Virus record (IMG/VR): IMGVR_UViG_3300035182_001720
Location: 1-37,035 of that record
Source of the DNA: a virus
Length of the DNA: 37,035 nt
Strand: one strand, 5' to 3'
The translations under genes were made by a program, and so were the position numbers. Every line of letters begins with the position of its first letter. Position 1 is the stretch's first letter. Under the pieces are notes generated by a model. It was not told the DNA's origin. It did not search any database and worked only from the letters and a program-made list of their open reading frames with translations. Below are positions 8,602 through 15,466 of this stretch, in pieces.

Positions 8602-9252
8602 ACTCAATTTTTCTCTAGTTTCTTGAGAAACTATTTTTCCTCTTTGGGAGTCTCCAATTTTTCGTTTATGCTCTTCAGAGTATTTACGACCCTTTAAGGC
8701 ATTAGCTTGTTTTTCTCTAGATTCTCGGGATTGGTTTTTACTGGCTATGCTAATCTTTTTCCTTGTTTCTTCAGAAATAGTCTTTTTTCGGCATTTTTCT
8801 CTAGTTTCTTCAGAAACAACTTTATTTCTATGCTTTTCTCTAGTTTCTTCAGAAACAACTCTATTCTTTGCTGCTAAACTCATTTTAAGCTTAGTTTCCT
8901 CCGACTTTGGCTTTCTTAATCTAGCTTTTGTCTCTTCTGAATGTCTTCTAATAGCTTTACCATTCTCAAATGTAATTAGTGTACTATCGTATCCAGAATG
9001 GTACGAGTTTAGCTTAGCTTGCCAAAAAGACTCTAGCTCGACTAATCTAGATTCTTCACACTCTTGAAGGATGTTCCATTCCCAGACATCGGGGCCATAC
9101 TTGTTCCAAGCCCGCTGCAGCTTAATTGAGTGGTGGTTTAAATGCCTCAAATTTTTATTATGTTGCTTCCAACGATTTCTAATGTCGATAGAACTTCCAA
9201 CATAACACTTATCTGTAACCGTGTTCAAAATCTGATAAATGCCACAGGTCAT
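8560..9252 (-). CDS. GIY-YIG homing endonuclease with NUMOD-like repeats (copy 1)
   Basis: 230-residue free-standing GIY-YIG endonuclease. The N-terminal catalytic domain shows CGIYQI (3-8), CYVGSS (16-21), and a basic helix with Arg. The long core segment HHSIKLQRAWNKYGPDVW followed by EWNILQECEES is shared almost word for word with two paralogues at 15467 and 23703. The C-terminal half is a run of short basic repeats built on SEETREK and SEEHKRK, typical of NUMOD3-type DNA-binding modules. It lies antisense between the loader-like gene and dnaB, and its 3' end overlaps the former by 42 bp. Its ATG overlaps the stop of a 53-codon HTH gene (ATGA), so its translation is probably coupled to that gene. 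Confidence 0.9.
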   Translation of the reverse strand: MTCGIYQILNTVTDKCYVGSSIDIRNRWKQHNKNLRHLNHHSIKLQRAWNKYGPDVWEWNILQECEESRLVELESFWQAKLNSYHSGYDSTLITFENGKAIRRHSEETKARLRKPKSEETKLKMSLAAKNRVVSEETREKHRNKVVSEETREKCRKKTISEETRKKISIASKNQSRESREKQANALKGRKYSEEHKRKIGDSQRGKIVSQETREKLSLAKRLLNIKRGFN

Positions 9253-9410
9253 TTCTTCTCCAAAGCTTTCTTTACTTCTTTTAGATCATATCTACGATGA
9301 CCACCAAGAGTTCTTTCAGATTTAGGAATGAGGCCTTTCTTTTCCCAAAGCCTGATGGATTGGGTACTAACGTTAAGAAGATTTGCAATTTCTTGAATGG
9401 ATACTCTCAT
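9249..9410 (-). CDS. MerR/excisionase-type helix-turn-helix protein, 53 aa
   Basis: A small gene read from the minus strand: ATG at 9410, TGA at 9249-9251. The protein begins MRVSIQEIANLLNVST and continues QSIRLWEKKGLIPK, then ends with GGHRRYDLKEV and KKALEKK. This is the classic MerR-type winged-helix start: an HTH (residues 4-21), then the wing with G-L-I-P and the GGHRRY motif, as in MerR regulators and the N-terminal domain of IS607-type serine recombinases. There is no effector or recombinase domain. Its stop overlaps the start of the GIY-YIG gene by 4 bases (ATGA), so the two form one unit. It may regulate the endonuclease or guide it to DNA (inference). No clear ribosome binding site is seen, and an in-frame TAA just upstream fixes the start. 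Confidence 0.82.
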   Translation of the reverse strand: MRVSIQEIANLLNVSTQSIRLWEKKGLIPKSERTLGGHRRYDLKEVKKALEKK

Positions 9411-9487
9411 ATTTTAAGTTTATTAGATTTCTTAGGATTGGTTACTAAATCATACCTAAATTTCTTTGTTAAAACTTAGAGGTTAAA
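9411..9487. promoter_or_regulatory. Divergent intergenic region between HTH/GIY-YIG unit and dnaB-like gene
   Basis: 77 bp, very AT-rich. It must hold the promoter of the minus-strand HTH gene and may serve the + strand helicase gene. A short dyad is visible: TTAGG at about 9431 and CCTAA at about 9457, separated by about 20 bp, which could be an operator for the HTH protein. TATGAT on the minus strand (at about 9455) is a possible -10 box. GAGG lies 5 nt before the dnaB-like ATG. Confidence 0.35.
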
Positions 9488-10933
9488 ATGGCATATGAGT
9501 TTCTAGAAAAAGAGAAACTTGTCCTGAACGCCCTACTTCAAGGCGATGAGACGGTTAGAGCATTCATTCTGAAGAATTATATTCCAGAGCATTTCGTTCA
9601 GTGTCATGAACTGTTTGGCTTCGTTAGAGAACGGTTGGGCATGGGCGATTTCAGTAGTATCGCTTTGGATTCGATGGAAAACAATACGATTTTCGGAATG
9701 CCCCTCAGAGGTATTATTGGAAGCCTTCGTTTCGTTCCAGTCATTTGCGATCCTGCTCAGATTGATACGATTGCAAAAGATTTGGTAGAGAACTACAACC
9801 AGGAGCTTTTGCTGGAAGTGCTTCGGCCTTATGTTGAAAAGCTTCAGGATCAAGAAGCTGGGGCGGAAGATACGCTCAGGCAGTTGCAGTTGGCTTTAGA
9901 GACTGCAGCAGTAAAGATTTCAAGCACAACTACAACTCCAGTAGGCTTGGGAAAAGATTCGGATCTTGAATATACGATTGAACGAACAATAAGCGCTAAC
10001 AACAATGTATTCCTGAGAACTGGCATCACGACTTTCGATAAGACGGTGGGTGGCATTTCTCGTGGTGACTTGGTGATTTTGGCAGCTCCATCATCGCACG
10101 GCAAGACTTTGATGCTGCTGACTTTGACGCTGAATATGTTGTTCGATACGCCTCAAGAGAACTCGGCATTGTTCATCACGATGGAAGTGGGCGAAGAAAC
10201 GATCATGCATCGGTTGGTGGCAAGCAGAGAGAAGATTCCTCTCAAGCAAGTTCGTGAAATCGTGATGCCAAATAGCATGTTGACTGAGTATCTTCCCGAA
10301 GATCGACATGCTATGAAACTTAGCGAAGTGGAACAGACTCGAGAAAAAGTTCGTCAAGCTCTTGGTGGCTTGAACACATCGCTCAAAGCTAGAAACAAGA
10401 AGCTGACAATCAAAACTTTTGGTGTATTTACTCCTGAAGATCTTCTTAGAGAGCTGGCCCTTTTTCCTTACGATATCGTTGTAATCGATTACTTGAACCT
10501 GATGACAACTTCCGGTAGCGCTGGTGAAGCGGACTGGCTGCGGTTGTCTTCGTTGGCTCGCGATCTCAAAAATATTGCAACGACTCGAAAGTTGTCTTGC
10601 GTAACTGCTCAGCAGTTGGATGAACGGACACTTCAGATTCGGTATTCGAAGGCTGTTAAAGAGCATTGCGACATCTTGATGCAGTGGGAACTCCCACCAG
10701 ACCTTAGAGACGCTGGCGGTGGCACAACAGAAATGAAGGTCATGAAGGGCCGTAACATTGGAACTTTCTCGTTCCCGATGACTTTTGATCTAACAACGCA
10801 GAGAGCATTTGAGCCTGATGGTAGCGAGGACTTTACCGGCACACCCTTGAACCAACCAGATTTTACTTACAATTTTGGTGGAGACTCCGGAATGGGCCTC
10901 AATGCTATCAACCCCGGCCAACTATTGGAATAG
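9488..10933 (+). CDS. DnaB-like replicative helicase
   Basis: 481-residue RecA-fold hexameric helicase that should unwind DNA 5'-3' at the replication fork. The N-terminal about 150 residues are a helical domain. The C-terminal ATPase domain starts at about 170 with GISRGDLVILAAPSSHGKT: Walker A at 200-207, with K206 and T207. FVVI-like Walker B is DIVVIDYLNL with D334. A LFITMEVGEET segment matches the DnaB motif 1a. The family signature of an aspartate-rich linker is not obvious, so it is a divergent phage form. GAGG lies before the ATG at 9488. The loader-like gene upstream and the HTH/GIY-YIG cassette between them suggest that the cassette was inserted into a helicase locus. Confidence 0.85.
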   Translation: MAYEFLEKEKLVLNALLQGDETVRAFILKNYIPEHFVQCHELFGFVRERLGMGDFSSIALDSMENNTIFGMPLRGIIGSLRFVPVICDPAQIDTIAKDLVENYNQELLLEVLRPYVEKLQDQEAGAEDTLRQLQLALETAAVKISSTTTTPVGLGKDSDLEYTIERTISANNNVFLRTGITTFDKTVGGISRGDLVILAAPSSHGKTLMLLTLTLNMLFDTPQENSALFITMEVGEETIMHRLVASREKIPLKQVREIVMPNSMLTEYLPEDRHAMKLSEVEQTREKVRQALGGLNTSLKARNKKLTIKTFGVFTPEDLLRELALFPYDIVVIDYLNLMTTSGSAGEADWLRLSSLARDLKNIATTRKLSCVTAQQLDERTLQIRYSKAVKEHCDILMQWELPPDLRDAGGGTTEMKVMKGRNIGTFSFPMTFDLTTQRAFEPDGSEDFTGTPLNQPDFTYNFGGDSGMGLNAINPGQLLE

Positions 10934-11000
10934 AAGCTGTATCTTCTGCTTTAGATATGCTTTACTTAGCCAAGCAGAGTGGACGAAACTGCTGGATGGG
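10934..11000. other. Convergent gap between dnaB-like and HNH genes
   Basis: 67 bp between convergent genes. Only a weak hairpin, AGAAG...CTTCT just after the dnaB-like stop, is seen, with no clear T-run. Termination may be inefficient or factor-dependent. Confidence 0.3.
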
Positions 11001-11399
11001 CTAAGCCTTTGGAGGGAGCATTTCGCGCTCTCTAGAAGATTCAGATCTCGCCTGAATTTCTGTGATCCTCTTTGGATTGGCTAGCGCTTCAGCTGCATCG
11101 GCTCTAACATTCGGATTGTAGTGATGGAAATCATTACCATGACCAATCTTTAAGTGACACTCATTTGGCCCCATGCAAAGTGTAATCAAATTTGTCATGT
11201 CCAGTTCTAACGCTGGGTCTTTGTAGAAGGGCTTGCAGTGGTGCACTTGTAAATGGTCTGTTGAAGCACAAGCTGCACAAGTTGGGAATAGTTTCAAGTG
11301 TTCTCTTCTTACTCCTGGCCATAAAGAACTTCTTTTGACTACCTTAGTTACGTGTTCTCTGACCAGTGACCGAGCAACACTAAACATGTGGTTGAGCAT
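11001..11399 (-). CDS. HNH endonuclease
   Basis: 132-residue HNH nuclease. The motif is complete: zinc cysteines CAAC at 41-44, the first histidines HLQVHH (53-54), N70 in LDMTNLITLC, then C75 and C81-H82, and H87 in a GHGN segment. The basic N-terminus (REHVTKVVKRSSLWPGVRR) probably binds DNA. I chose the ATG at 11399 because GGAGG lies 5 nt upstream. An in-frame ATG at 11411 overlaps that site. It is the last gene of the minus-strand block, downstream of the flap exonuclease and separated from it by a tandem repeat. Likely a free-standing homing or mobile nuclease. Confidence 0.85.
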   Translation of the reverse strand: MLNHMFSVARSLVREHVTKVVKRSSLWPGVRREHLKLFPTCAACASTDHLQVHHCKPFYKDPALELDMTNLITLCMGPNECHLKIGHGNDFHHYNPNVRADAAEALANPKRITEIQARSESSREREMLPPKA

Positions 11400-11425
11400 T
11401 GCATCCTCCATACTCTATTATATAA

Positions 11426-11525
11426 GGGGTAAATCGGAGGCCCTATAACCTAGGACCTCAAAGAGTCTACAAACGGGGGTAAATCGGAGGCCCTATAACC
11501 TAGGACCCCTGAGAGTCTACAAACG
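11426..11525. repeat. Two tandem copies of a 50-bp repeat
   Basis: Copies at 11426-11475 and 11476-11525 differ at only 3 of 50 positions. Each begins GGGGTAAATCGGAGG and ends GAGTCTACAAACG. Inside the first copy is an inverted repeat GAGG-C-CCTA ... TAGG-A-CCTC with a 5-base loop. The second copy has lost one pair of it. Two copies are too few, and without spacers, for a CRISPR array. The region lies in the minus-strand leader of the HNH gene, after the exonuclease gene. It may be an RNA-structure, protein-binding or replication element. Confidence 0.85.
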
Positions 11526-11531
11526 GTTGTA

Positions 11532-11547
11532 GGGGCGTTTCCGCCCC
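11532..11547 (-). terminator. GC-rich hairpin with GNRA-type loop
   Basis: Perfect 6-bp stem GGGGCG/CGCCCC. Read on the minus strand the loop is GAAA, a stable GNRA tetraloop. It lies 32 nt after the exonuclease stop on that strand. No T-run follows, so it may be an RNA-stabilising 3' hairpin or a pause site rather than a standard terminator. Confidence 0.5.
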
Positions 11548-11578
11548 ATGAAAAGCCAATCTAAGCCCCCAGTAGGAA

Positions 11579-12559
11579 CTAGTTCTTGTAAACTTCTTCC
11601 CAGGTAAGATTGTTGTTCAGCATGCCGTGTCTATGAAGAAGATGAACAGTTGCGTCTTGAGCTGGAATCATCGCTTGATAGAGTTCGTAAGCATTGAAGT
11701 TGCGAACCATGAACGCATCTAAGATATTCTGAAGATACTGAGAATCTAAACGGAAGTAAGCAAACCGAGGAACTAGGTGAGTTCGAATCTTTACGATCTG
11801 ATAATTGATTTTAGCCTGAGGAATGAATTCAATCATCGGCTTCTTCCACTTTTCGTTTGGAGGAAGCATGTGGACCCGGTCAATTGTATCTTGAAGAGTC
11901 TCACTGTCGTTGATGATCCCCTTCACTAACTTGGATGGAAGTCTCGGAATCTTGGGAATGTTATCCGATTTGTCACCCAACCAAGACTTGCAGAGTGGAA
12001 TCTTGATAGCCGGAGTCCCAAAGGTATCTTCCACCATTGCATCAGTAACATCTCTGTAGCCAGAATCTCCAGGAATCCAAAGCTTAATCCCGCTCTGATG
12101 GAGCTGCCAAAGATCTCTATCTGAACTAATAATGTGAACATCCACGCCTTTCGCTTTCAACTGGACCGCGATGGACGCGATAGTGTCGTCAGCTTCTTGA
12201 TCGTGGATGTAAGAAACTACAGTGGGAAGAGTCTGAACTAAACTGTTTCTAAGAGACTTCCGAGTGTCACTCTTCACTTTAGCATCTGGATCGGCTTCTC
12301 TAGCGGCTGTCCGATTCCCTTTGTATTCGGGATAGAGGGTAGCCTTGTCAATCGGATAGCCATCCAAGACGAAAATAGGATTAGTGAAATCCCGATAAAC
12401 TTTTTGAATGCTCTGATACAACATTACAAGCGGGCCAGCGGATGGCACGCCTGTAAATTTCGAGATGCTTTCAGCTTGAGGGGACCAGAAAGATCGGTAA
12501 ACCAACCAGGACGCGTCGATTAAAGTGACTCGTTCTACAGCAAACAGTGGAATCGCCAT
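11579..12559 (-). CDS. 5'-3' exonuclease / flap endonuclease
   Basis: 326-residue member of the FEN/T5 exonuclease/T4 RNase H family, which removes RNA primers and 5' flaps during replication. Metal-binding acidic motifs are visible: LIDAS with D15, EADD at 122-125, SSDRD with D147 and D149, and GDKSDN with D196 and D199. The basic PEYKGNR segment (78-83) matches the family's arch region. GAGG lies 5 nt before the ATG at 12559. A GGTTAACGT element starts 23 nt before the start, possibly giving it its own promoter within the minus-strand run. The C-terminal about 80 residues are less typical and may carry phage-specific contacts. Confidence 0.9.
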   Translation of the reverse strand: MAIPLFAVERVTLIDASWLVYRSFWSPQAESISKFTGVPSAGPLVMLYQSIQKVYRDFTNPIFVLDGYPIDKATLYPEYKGNRTAAREADPDAKVKSDTRKSLRNSLVQTLPTVVSYIHDQEADDTIASIAVQLKAKGVDVHIISSDRDLWQLHQSGIKLWIPGDSGYRDVTDAMVEDTFGTPAIKIPLCKSWLGDKSDNIPKIPRLPSKLVKGIINDSETLQDTIDRVHMLPPNEKWKKPMIEFIPQAKINYQIVKIRTHLVPRFAYFRLDSQYLQNILDAFMVRNFNAYELYQAMIPAQDATVHLLHRHGMLNNNLTWEEVYKN

Positions 12560-12573
12560 TCATACCTCATACC

Positions 12574-12582
12574 ACGTTAACC
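12574..12582 (-). promoter_or_regulatory. GGTTAnnnT element before exonuclease gene
   Basis: GGTTAACGT on the minus strand, 23 nt before the ATG. It matches the element seen before at least eight + strand genes in this window and contains a TAnnnT -10-like core (TAACGT). No -35 box is evident. Confidence 0.35.
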
Positions 12583-12607
12583 AGTATCCAGTGTTTCTGG
12601 GTGCTAG

Positions 12608-13387
12608 TTAGGCGTATTCTTCTTCTTCATCCACTTCTTCGAATTCTTCGTCACTGTTGGTGATTGGATCCATACCCTCCGGACCAGGGAGGGCCCCACG
12701 ACTAATCGTGGCCTTCTTGCCCTTCTGGTAGCCATCCCTCAACGCGTTGTCGTCACTGGCCGTAGAAGAATGGGTTTTGGTCTCGCCAACCGTCTCGTTA
12801 ATCAGCTTGTCGATCTCATTCTTTCGTTCCACAGTCATCAGCTGGAAGTTCTTCACAGCAGCCTGACACTTCTGGTGTGCCTCTAGAAGGGCGATCTCGT
12901 TGGCCTTGTCTAACCGCTGACCGATAGCCACCTTGAAGCCGTGGATGAACGACTGGCGGTAAGCCTTTCCATTGGAACCCTTCGGAACCTTGATCTTGGA
13001 GAGCTCACGATCCAACTGAACCGTGAGGCTATTGAAGAGGTTCACCACATACTCTATGTCGCCAGGAAGACCGTAGAGGTATACGGTCGCGTTCATATAT
13101 TCTTCCTTCGAGTAGACGAGGTCGCAACGATTGCACCGAGCGATCCGATTGAAAAGAGACACTCGAGCCGCGAGGTAGTTCGCCTTAATTGAGGTCTTGA
13201 TCATCGTTGCCTTTGACCGCTCCGTGGAGGGCTTGCTGGCTTCAATATCGGACTCGGTGATGGCGTAAGCCTGCATCAATTCCTGAGCCTTCTGGAAGAA
13301 AGCCTCTGCTTCCGCCTTAGTGCAGGCAGGATCTTCAGCCTGAGCAAGGCAAGCACGAACGCGATTCTTGATAGAGTCTGAGGCCAT
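12608..13387 (-). CDS. DUF2786-containing protein
   Basis: 259-residue protein. Its first 45 residues (SIKNRVRACLAQAED, then EAEAFFQKAQELMQAYAI) match the DUF2786 helical domain found in many phages and bacteria, of unknown function. The middle holds a CNRC pair (near residues 86-89) and a predicted alpha/beta region. The C-terminus ends in an acidic tail of alternating Glu and Asp. Such proteins often occur near replication genes, as here between the exonuclease and the split UvrD genes. It lies in the minus-strand run driven by the promoter at 14329-14356. Confidence 0.75.
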   Translation of the reverse strand: MASDSIKNRVRACLAQAEDPACTKAEAEAFFQKAQELMQAYAITESDIEASKPSTERSKATMIKTSIKANYLAARVSLFNRIARCNRCDLVYSKEEYMNATVYLYGLPGDIEYVVNLFNSLTVQLDRELSKIKVPKGSNGKAYRQSFIHGFKVAIGQRLDKANEIALLEAHQKCQAAVKNFQLMTVERKNEIDKLINETVGETKTHSSTASDDNALRDGYQKGKKATISRGALPGPEGMDPITNSDEEFEEVDEEEEYA

Positions 13388-13397
13388 GATAGGCTCC

Positions 13398-13637
13398 TTA
13401 GCGCCAAGCGTTGCGAAGAACTTGCTGACCCATGTGCGTGAGTCGATAAGTGGATGGGGGTTTGACCATCTTCCAGGGCTGACGCATTTGCTGCGCGTAG
13501 TCCACTCGGCCAGCCTGCTCCACTACCAGTCCATTGTCGATTAGATACTTCAAATCTTTTGCATTCAAGTTATCGTCCGAAGTCTTGTTGGTGATGACTC
13601 GAAGCAACTTGATCTGACTGGTGCTGATAGGATCCAT
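13398..13637 (-). CDS. Small winged-helix-like hypothetical protein, 79 aa
   Basis: 79 residues with a pattern like a short winged helix: ISTSQIKLLRVI at the start, NLNAKDLKYLIDNGLV as a possible recognition unit, and STYRLTHMGQQVL as the beta-wing and last helix. This last part (xYxLTxxGxxxL) is common in winged-helix regulators. The function is inferred only from this pattern. AAGG lies 8 nt before the ATG. It sits 10 bp upstream of the DUF2786 gene and 47 bp downstream of the second UvrD gene, and is probably co-transcribed with both. Confidence 0.6.
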   Translation of the reverse strand: MDPISTSQIKLLRVITNKTSDDNLNAKDLKYLIDNGLVVEQAGRVDYAQQMRQPWKMVKPPSTYRLTHMGQQVLRNAWR

Positions 13638-13684
13638 TACTTACCTTCTTTCTTTTGATAGTTGCGGTTGAAAGTTCCGTGCAG

Positions 13685-14308
13685 TTACTGCTCCACTCTG
13701 ATAAGCTCGCCCATCGAGCGGGTCACCGCCACGTACATCAGGTTTCGTTCCTGGTCCATCTGCCAAGCGGTCCGGGCCCACTTCGAGGGGCAGAGGTCTG
13801 GGCGCAACCAGTAGACTCGCTGCCATTCGCGGCCCTTGCTGCGGTGGATGGTGCAAAGGGTAAGGCACTTGGCCTTTTCGCCATCAGGTGTGTCAGAAAA
13901 GAGCCCCTTGATCCAGTTGACCAGATCCTCGACCTTCGTTTTGCCGGCCTCGATCAGCATCTCGATGATGCAGATGATCGTCTCTGCTTTGTCTTCGACC
14001 GCTGCGGCCTGGGCTTCCTTGCCCTTCGCCTGCCACTTCTGGGTCTCACGCTCCTTCCAGCCTTCCACCCGATCAGCCAGGGTAGTGAGGTTGGTCACCT
14101 TCCACTTACGAGCCAGCTGAATCAGGCCGTTGCCAATGTCCCGACCTTCGACCTTGCAAGCAATACCCTTCCGGAGAAGACTGTAGGCGGTCTGCACCAG
14201 AGGCTTCATATTCCGACACAAGATGGCGTCATCCGCCGTGAAGTTCTCGTCCCAGAACGAAGGGGTTTCTTCCACTTCTTCCACCTGATTCATCGTCTGC
14301 TCGCCCAT
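13685..14308 (-). CDS. UvrD/PcrA-like helicase, C-terminal half as a separate gene
   Basis: 207 residues carrying only the second half of a superfamily 1A helicase: DDAILCRNM (about 26-34), then motif V TIHRSKGREW (153-162) and motif VI ERNLMYVAVTR (187-197), with the arginine that contacts ATP. It lacks Walker A and B, which are in the preceding gene on the same strand (14401-15405). It has its own promoter (14329-14356), a GGAGG site 6 nt before the ATG and a new N-terminal extension, so it is not a simple broken gene. The two products probably assemble into one helicase. The region is GC-rich. Confidence 0.82.
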   Translation of the reverse strand: MGEQTMNQVEEVEETPSFWDENFTADDAILCRNMKPLVQTAYSLLRKGIACKVEGRDIGNGLIQLARKWKVTNLTTLADRVEGWKERETQKWQAKGKEAQAAAVEDKAETIICIIEMLIEAGKTKVEDLVNWIKGLFSDTPDGEKAKCLTLCTIHRSKGREWQRVYWLRPDLCPSKWARTAWQMDQERNLMYVAVTRSMGELIRVEQ

Positions 14309-14328
14309 ATCGTTCCTCCAATACCTTC

Positions 14329-14356
14329 ATTATATGTATAGCCCTAAAATTATCAA
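14329..14356 (-). promoter_or_regulatory. Sigma70-type promoter A
   Basis: Minus strand: -35 TTGATA (14351-14356), 16-nt spacer, -10 TATAAT (14329-14334). It lies in the gap between the two UvrD halves and precedes the C-terminal half gene by about 20 nt. It shares CTATTGATAATTT with promoter B. Confidence 0.75.
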
Positions 14357-14400
14357 TAGGGGTTTGCCTAACTCTCGAGTGATTGATTTCATCGTGACTC

Positions 14401-15405
14401 TTACTTCTGAGTCTTGGACTTGGAGCTGAGGCTCACGGTCCGGACAACACCTTCCGGGTTGCTCTCGTGGGCCTGAATGTCGGGTACCCAGGTCTGAGCC
14501 AGCCGAACCACCGCCTTGGGGCACCGATAGGTGAGGTTTAGAGGAAGTTCGATACTGCCTAAAGCTGCCTTGATCTGGTCCATGGAGTCGTTGTCCGCAC
14601 CCGTGAAGCCATAAATGGCCTGATTGGGGTCGCCAACCACCACCATGCGAGCTCCAGGTTTGAGCATCTTCATTGCCAGGGCGCGACGGGCGGGATTGGT
14701 GTCCTGGGCCTCGTCGATCATCACCCAATCGTACTGGTGGCAACGAACCTTGTGGATCAACGGGGCCGTGATCATGTCATCAAAGTCGATCATCTCGTAG
14801 TCGAGGGCCACACCCTTCTTGTAGACTGCGATGCAGAGCTTGACGATGTGCTCCATGTCCACGCTGTCTTCATCTTCCAGGCTTTCTTCCAGCCCGAAGT
14901 GGTCGATCATCGCATACCACTGACTCTGATCGTCGATGCTGTTCAGGAAACCGAAAGCCCGCTGCTTCGCGAGGCTGACTGCCTTCTTCACGAAGCTCGC
15001 GTACCGGACGCACATGTCCGCCTTTTCGGTCATCATAGCGAATCGATCGCCAACCGCGAGGTTCCGGCAATCGATTTCGAGCTGCTTCAGGATCCGCTGG
15101 GTCTTGTCGAAAGTCACCTTGGCGTTGGGAGCCATCTTCCTCCAGGCCGAGTTCCCGGCGCTATGGAGGGTGGAGGCCTTGGCAGTGCTACCAGCCGCAG
15201 CCAACTTGGCGACGATCTCGCCCGCGATCGACTTGTTGAACGCGCCAAGGAAAACTTCCTGACCTGGGCGGTTCTCGCCAATCCAACGAACGAGCGCGAG
15301 GAGTGTGAAGGTCTTCCCGCAACCAGCGCGAGCCACTAGATTCAAGGAGCCTTTACCAGCCTCAGCCCAGTTTAAAACTGCCTGTTGTTGTGTACTAAGA
15401 GCCAT
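14401..15405 (-). CDS. UvrD/PcrA-like helicase, N-terminal half as a separate gene
   Basis: 334 residues with the first half of a superfamily 1A DNA helicase: Walker A ARAGCGKT (25-32, K31), DEAQDTN (231-237, Walker B), motif III GDPNQAIYGFTGAD (about 258-271) and motif IV LTYRCP (291-296). The protein then ends after about 40 residues with a Ser/Lys-rich tail, and motifs V and VI are in the next gene. The ATG at 15405 is chosen because a GGGGGA site lies just before it and promoter B is immediately upstream. A longer TTG start at 15453 would lie in the -35 box. Role: unwinding of DNA together with the product of 13685-14308 (inference). Confidence 0.85.
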   Translation of the reverse strand: MALSTQQQAVLNWAEAGKGSLNLVARAGCGKTFTLLALVRWIGENRPGQEVFLGAFNKSIAGEIVAKLAAAGSTAKASTLHSAGNSAWRKMAPNAKVTFDKTQRILKQLEIDCRNLAVGDRFAMMTEKADMCVRYASFVKKAVSLAKQRAFGFLNSIDDQSQWYAMIDHFGLEESLEDEDSVDMEHIVKLCIAVYKKGVALDYEMIDFDDMITAPLIHKVRCHQYDWVMIDEAQDTNPARRALAMKMLKPGARMVVVGDPNQAIYGFTGADNDSMDQIKAALGSIELPLNLTYRCPKAVVRLAQTWVPDIQAHESNPEGVVRTVSLSSKSKTQK

Positions 15406-15425
15406 GATATTCCCCCTACAATAAC

Positions 15426-15453
15426 AGTATAGGGCTTCTTGGGAAATTATCAA
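15426..15453 (-). promoter_or_regulatory. Sigma70-type promoter B
   Basis: Minus strand: -35 TTGATA (15448-15453), 16-nt spacer, -10 TATACT (15426-15431). It drives the N-terminal UvrD gene, with a leader of only about 15 nt. The divergent GIY-YIG gene starts 14 nt upstream of the -35. Confidence 0.78.
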
Positions 15454-15466
15454 TAGGGATTTTGAA

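Noticed and set aside
9297-9479. 60-codon + strand frame
   Set aside because: It is antisense to the HTH gene, which has a clear protein pattern and a coupled stop/start.
11426-11525. CRISPR array
   Set aside because: Only two abutting copies, with no spacers and no cas genes.
14330-14743. 137-codon minus-strand frame
   Set aside because: It overlaps the UvrD N-terminal gene and shows no protein-like pattern.
15405-15453. Longer start (TTG at 15453) for the UvrD N-terminal gene
   Set aside because: It would lie in the -35 box of promoter B and has no ribosome binding site.
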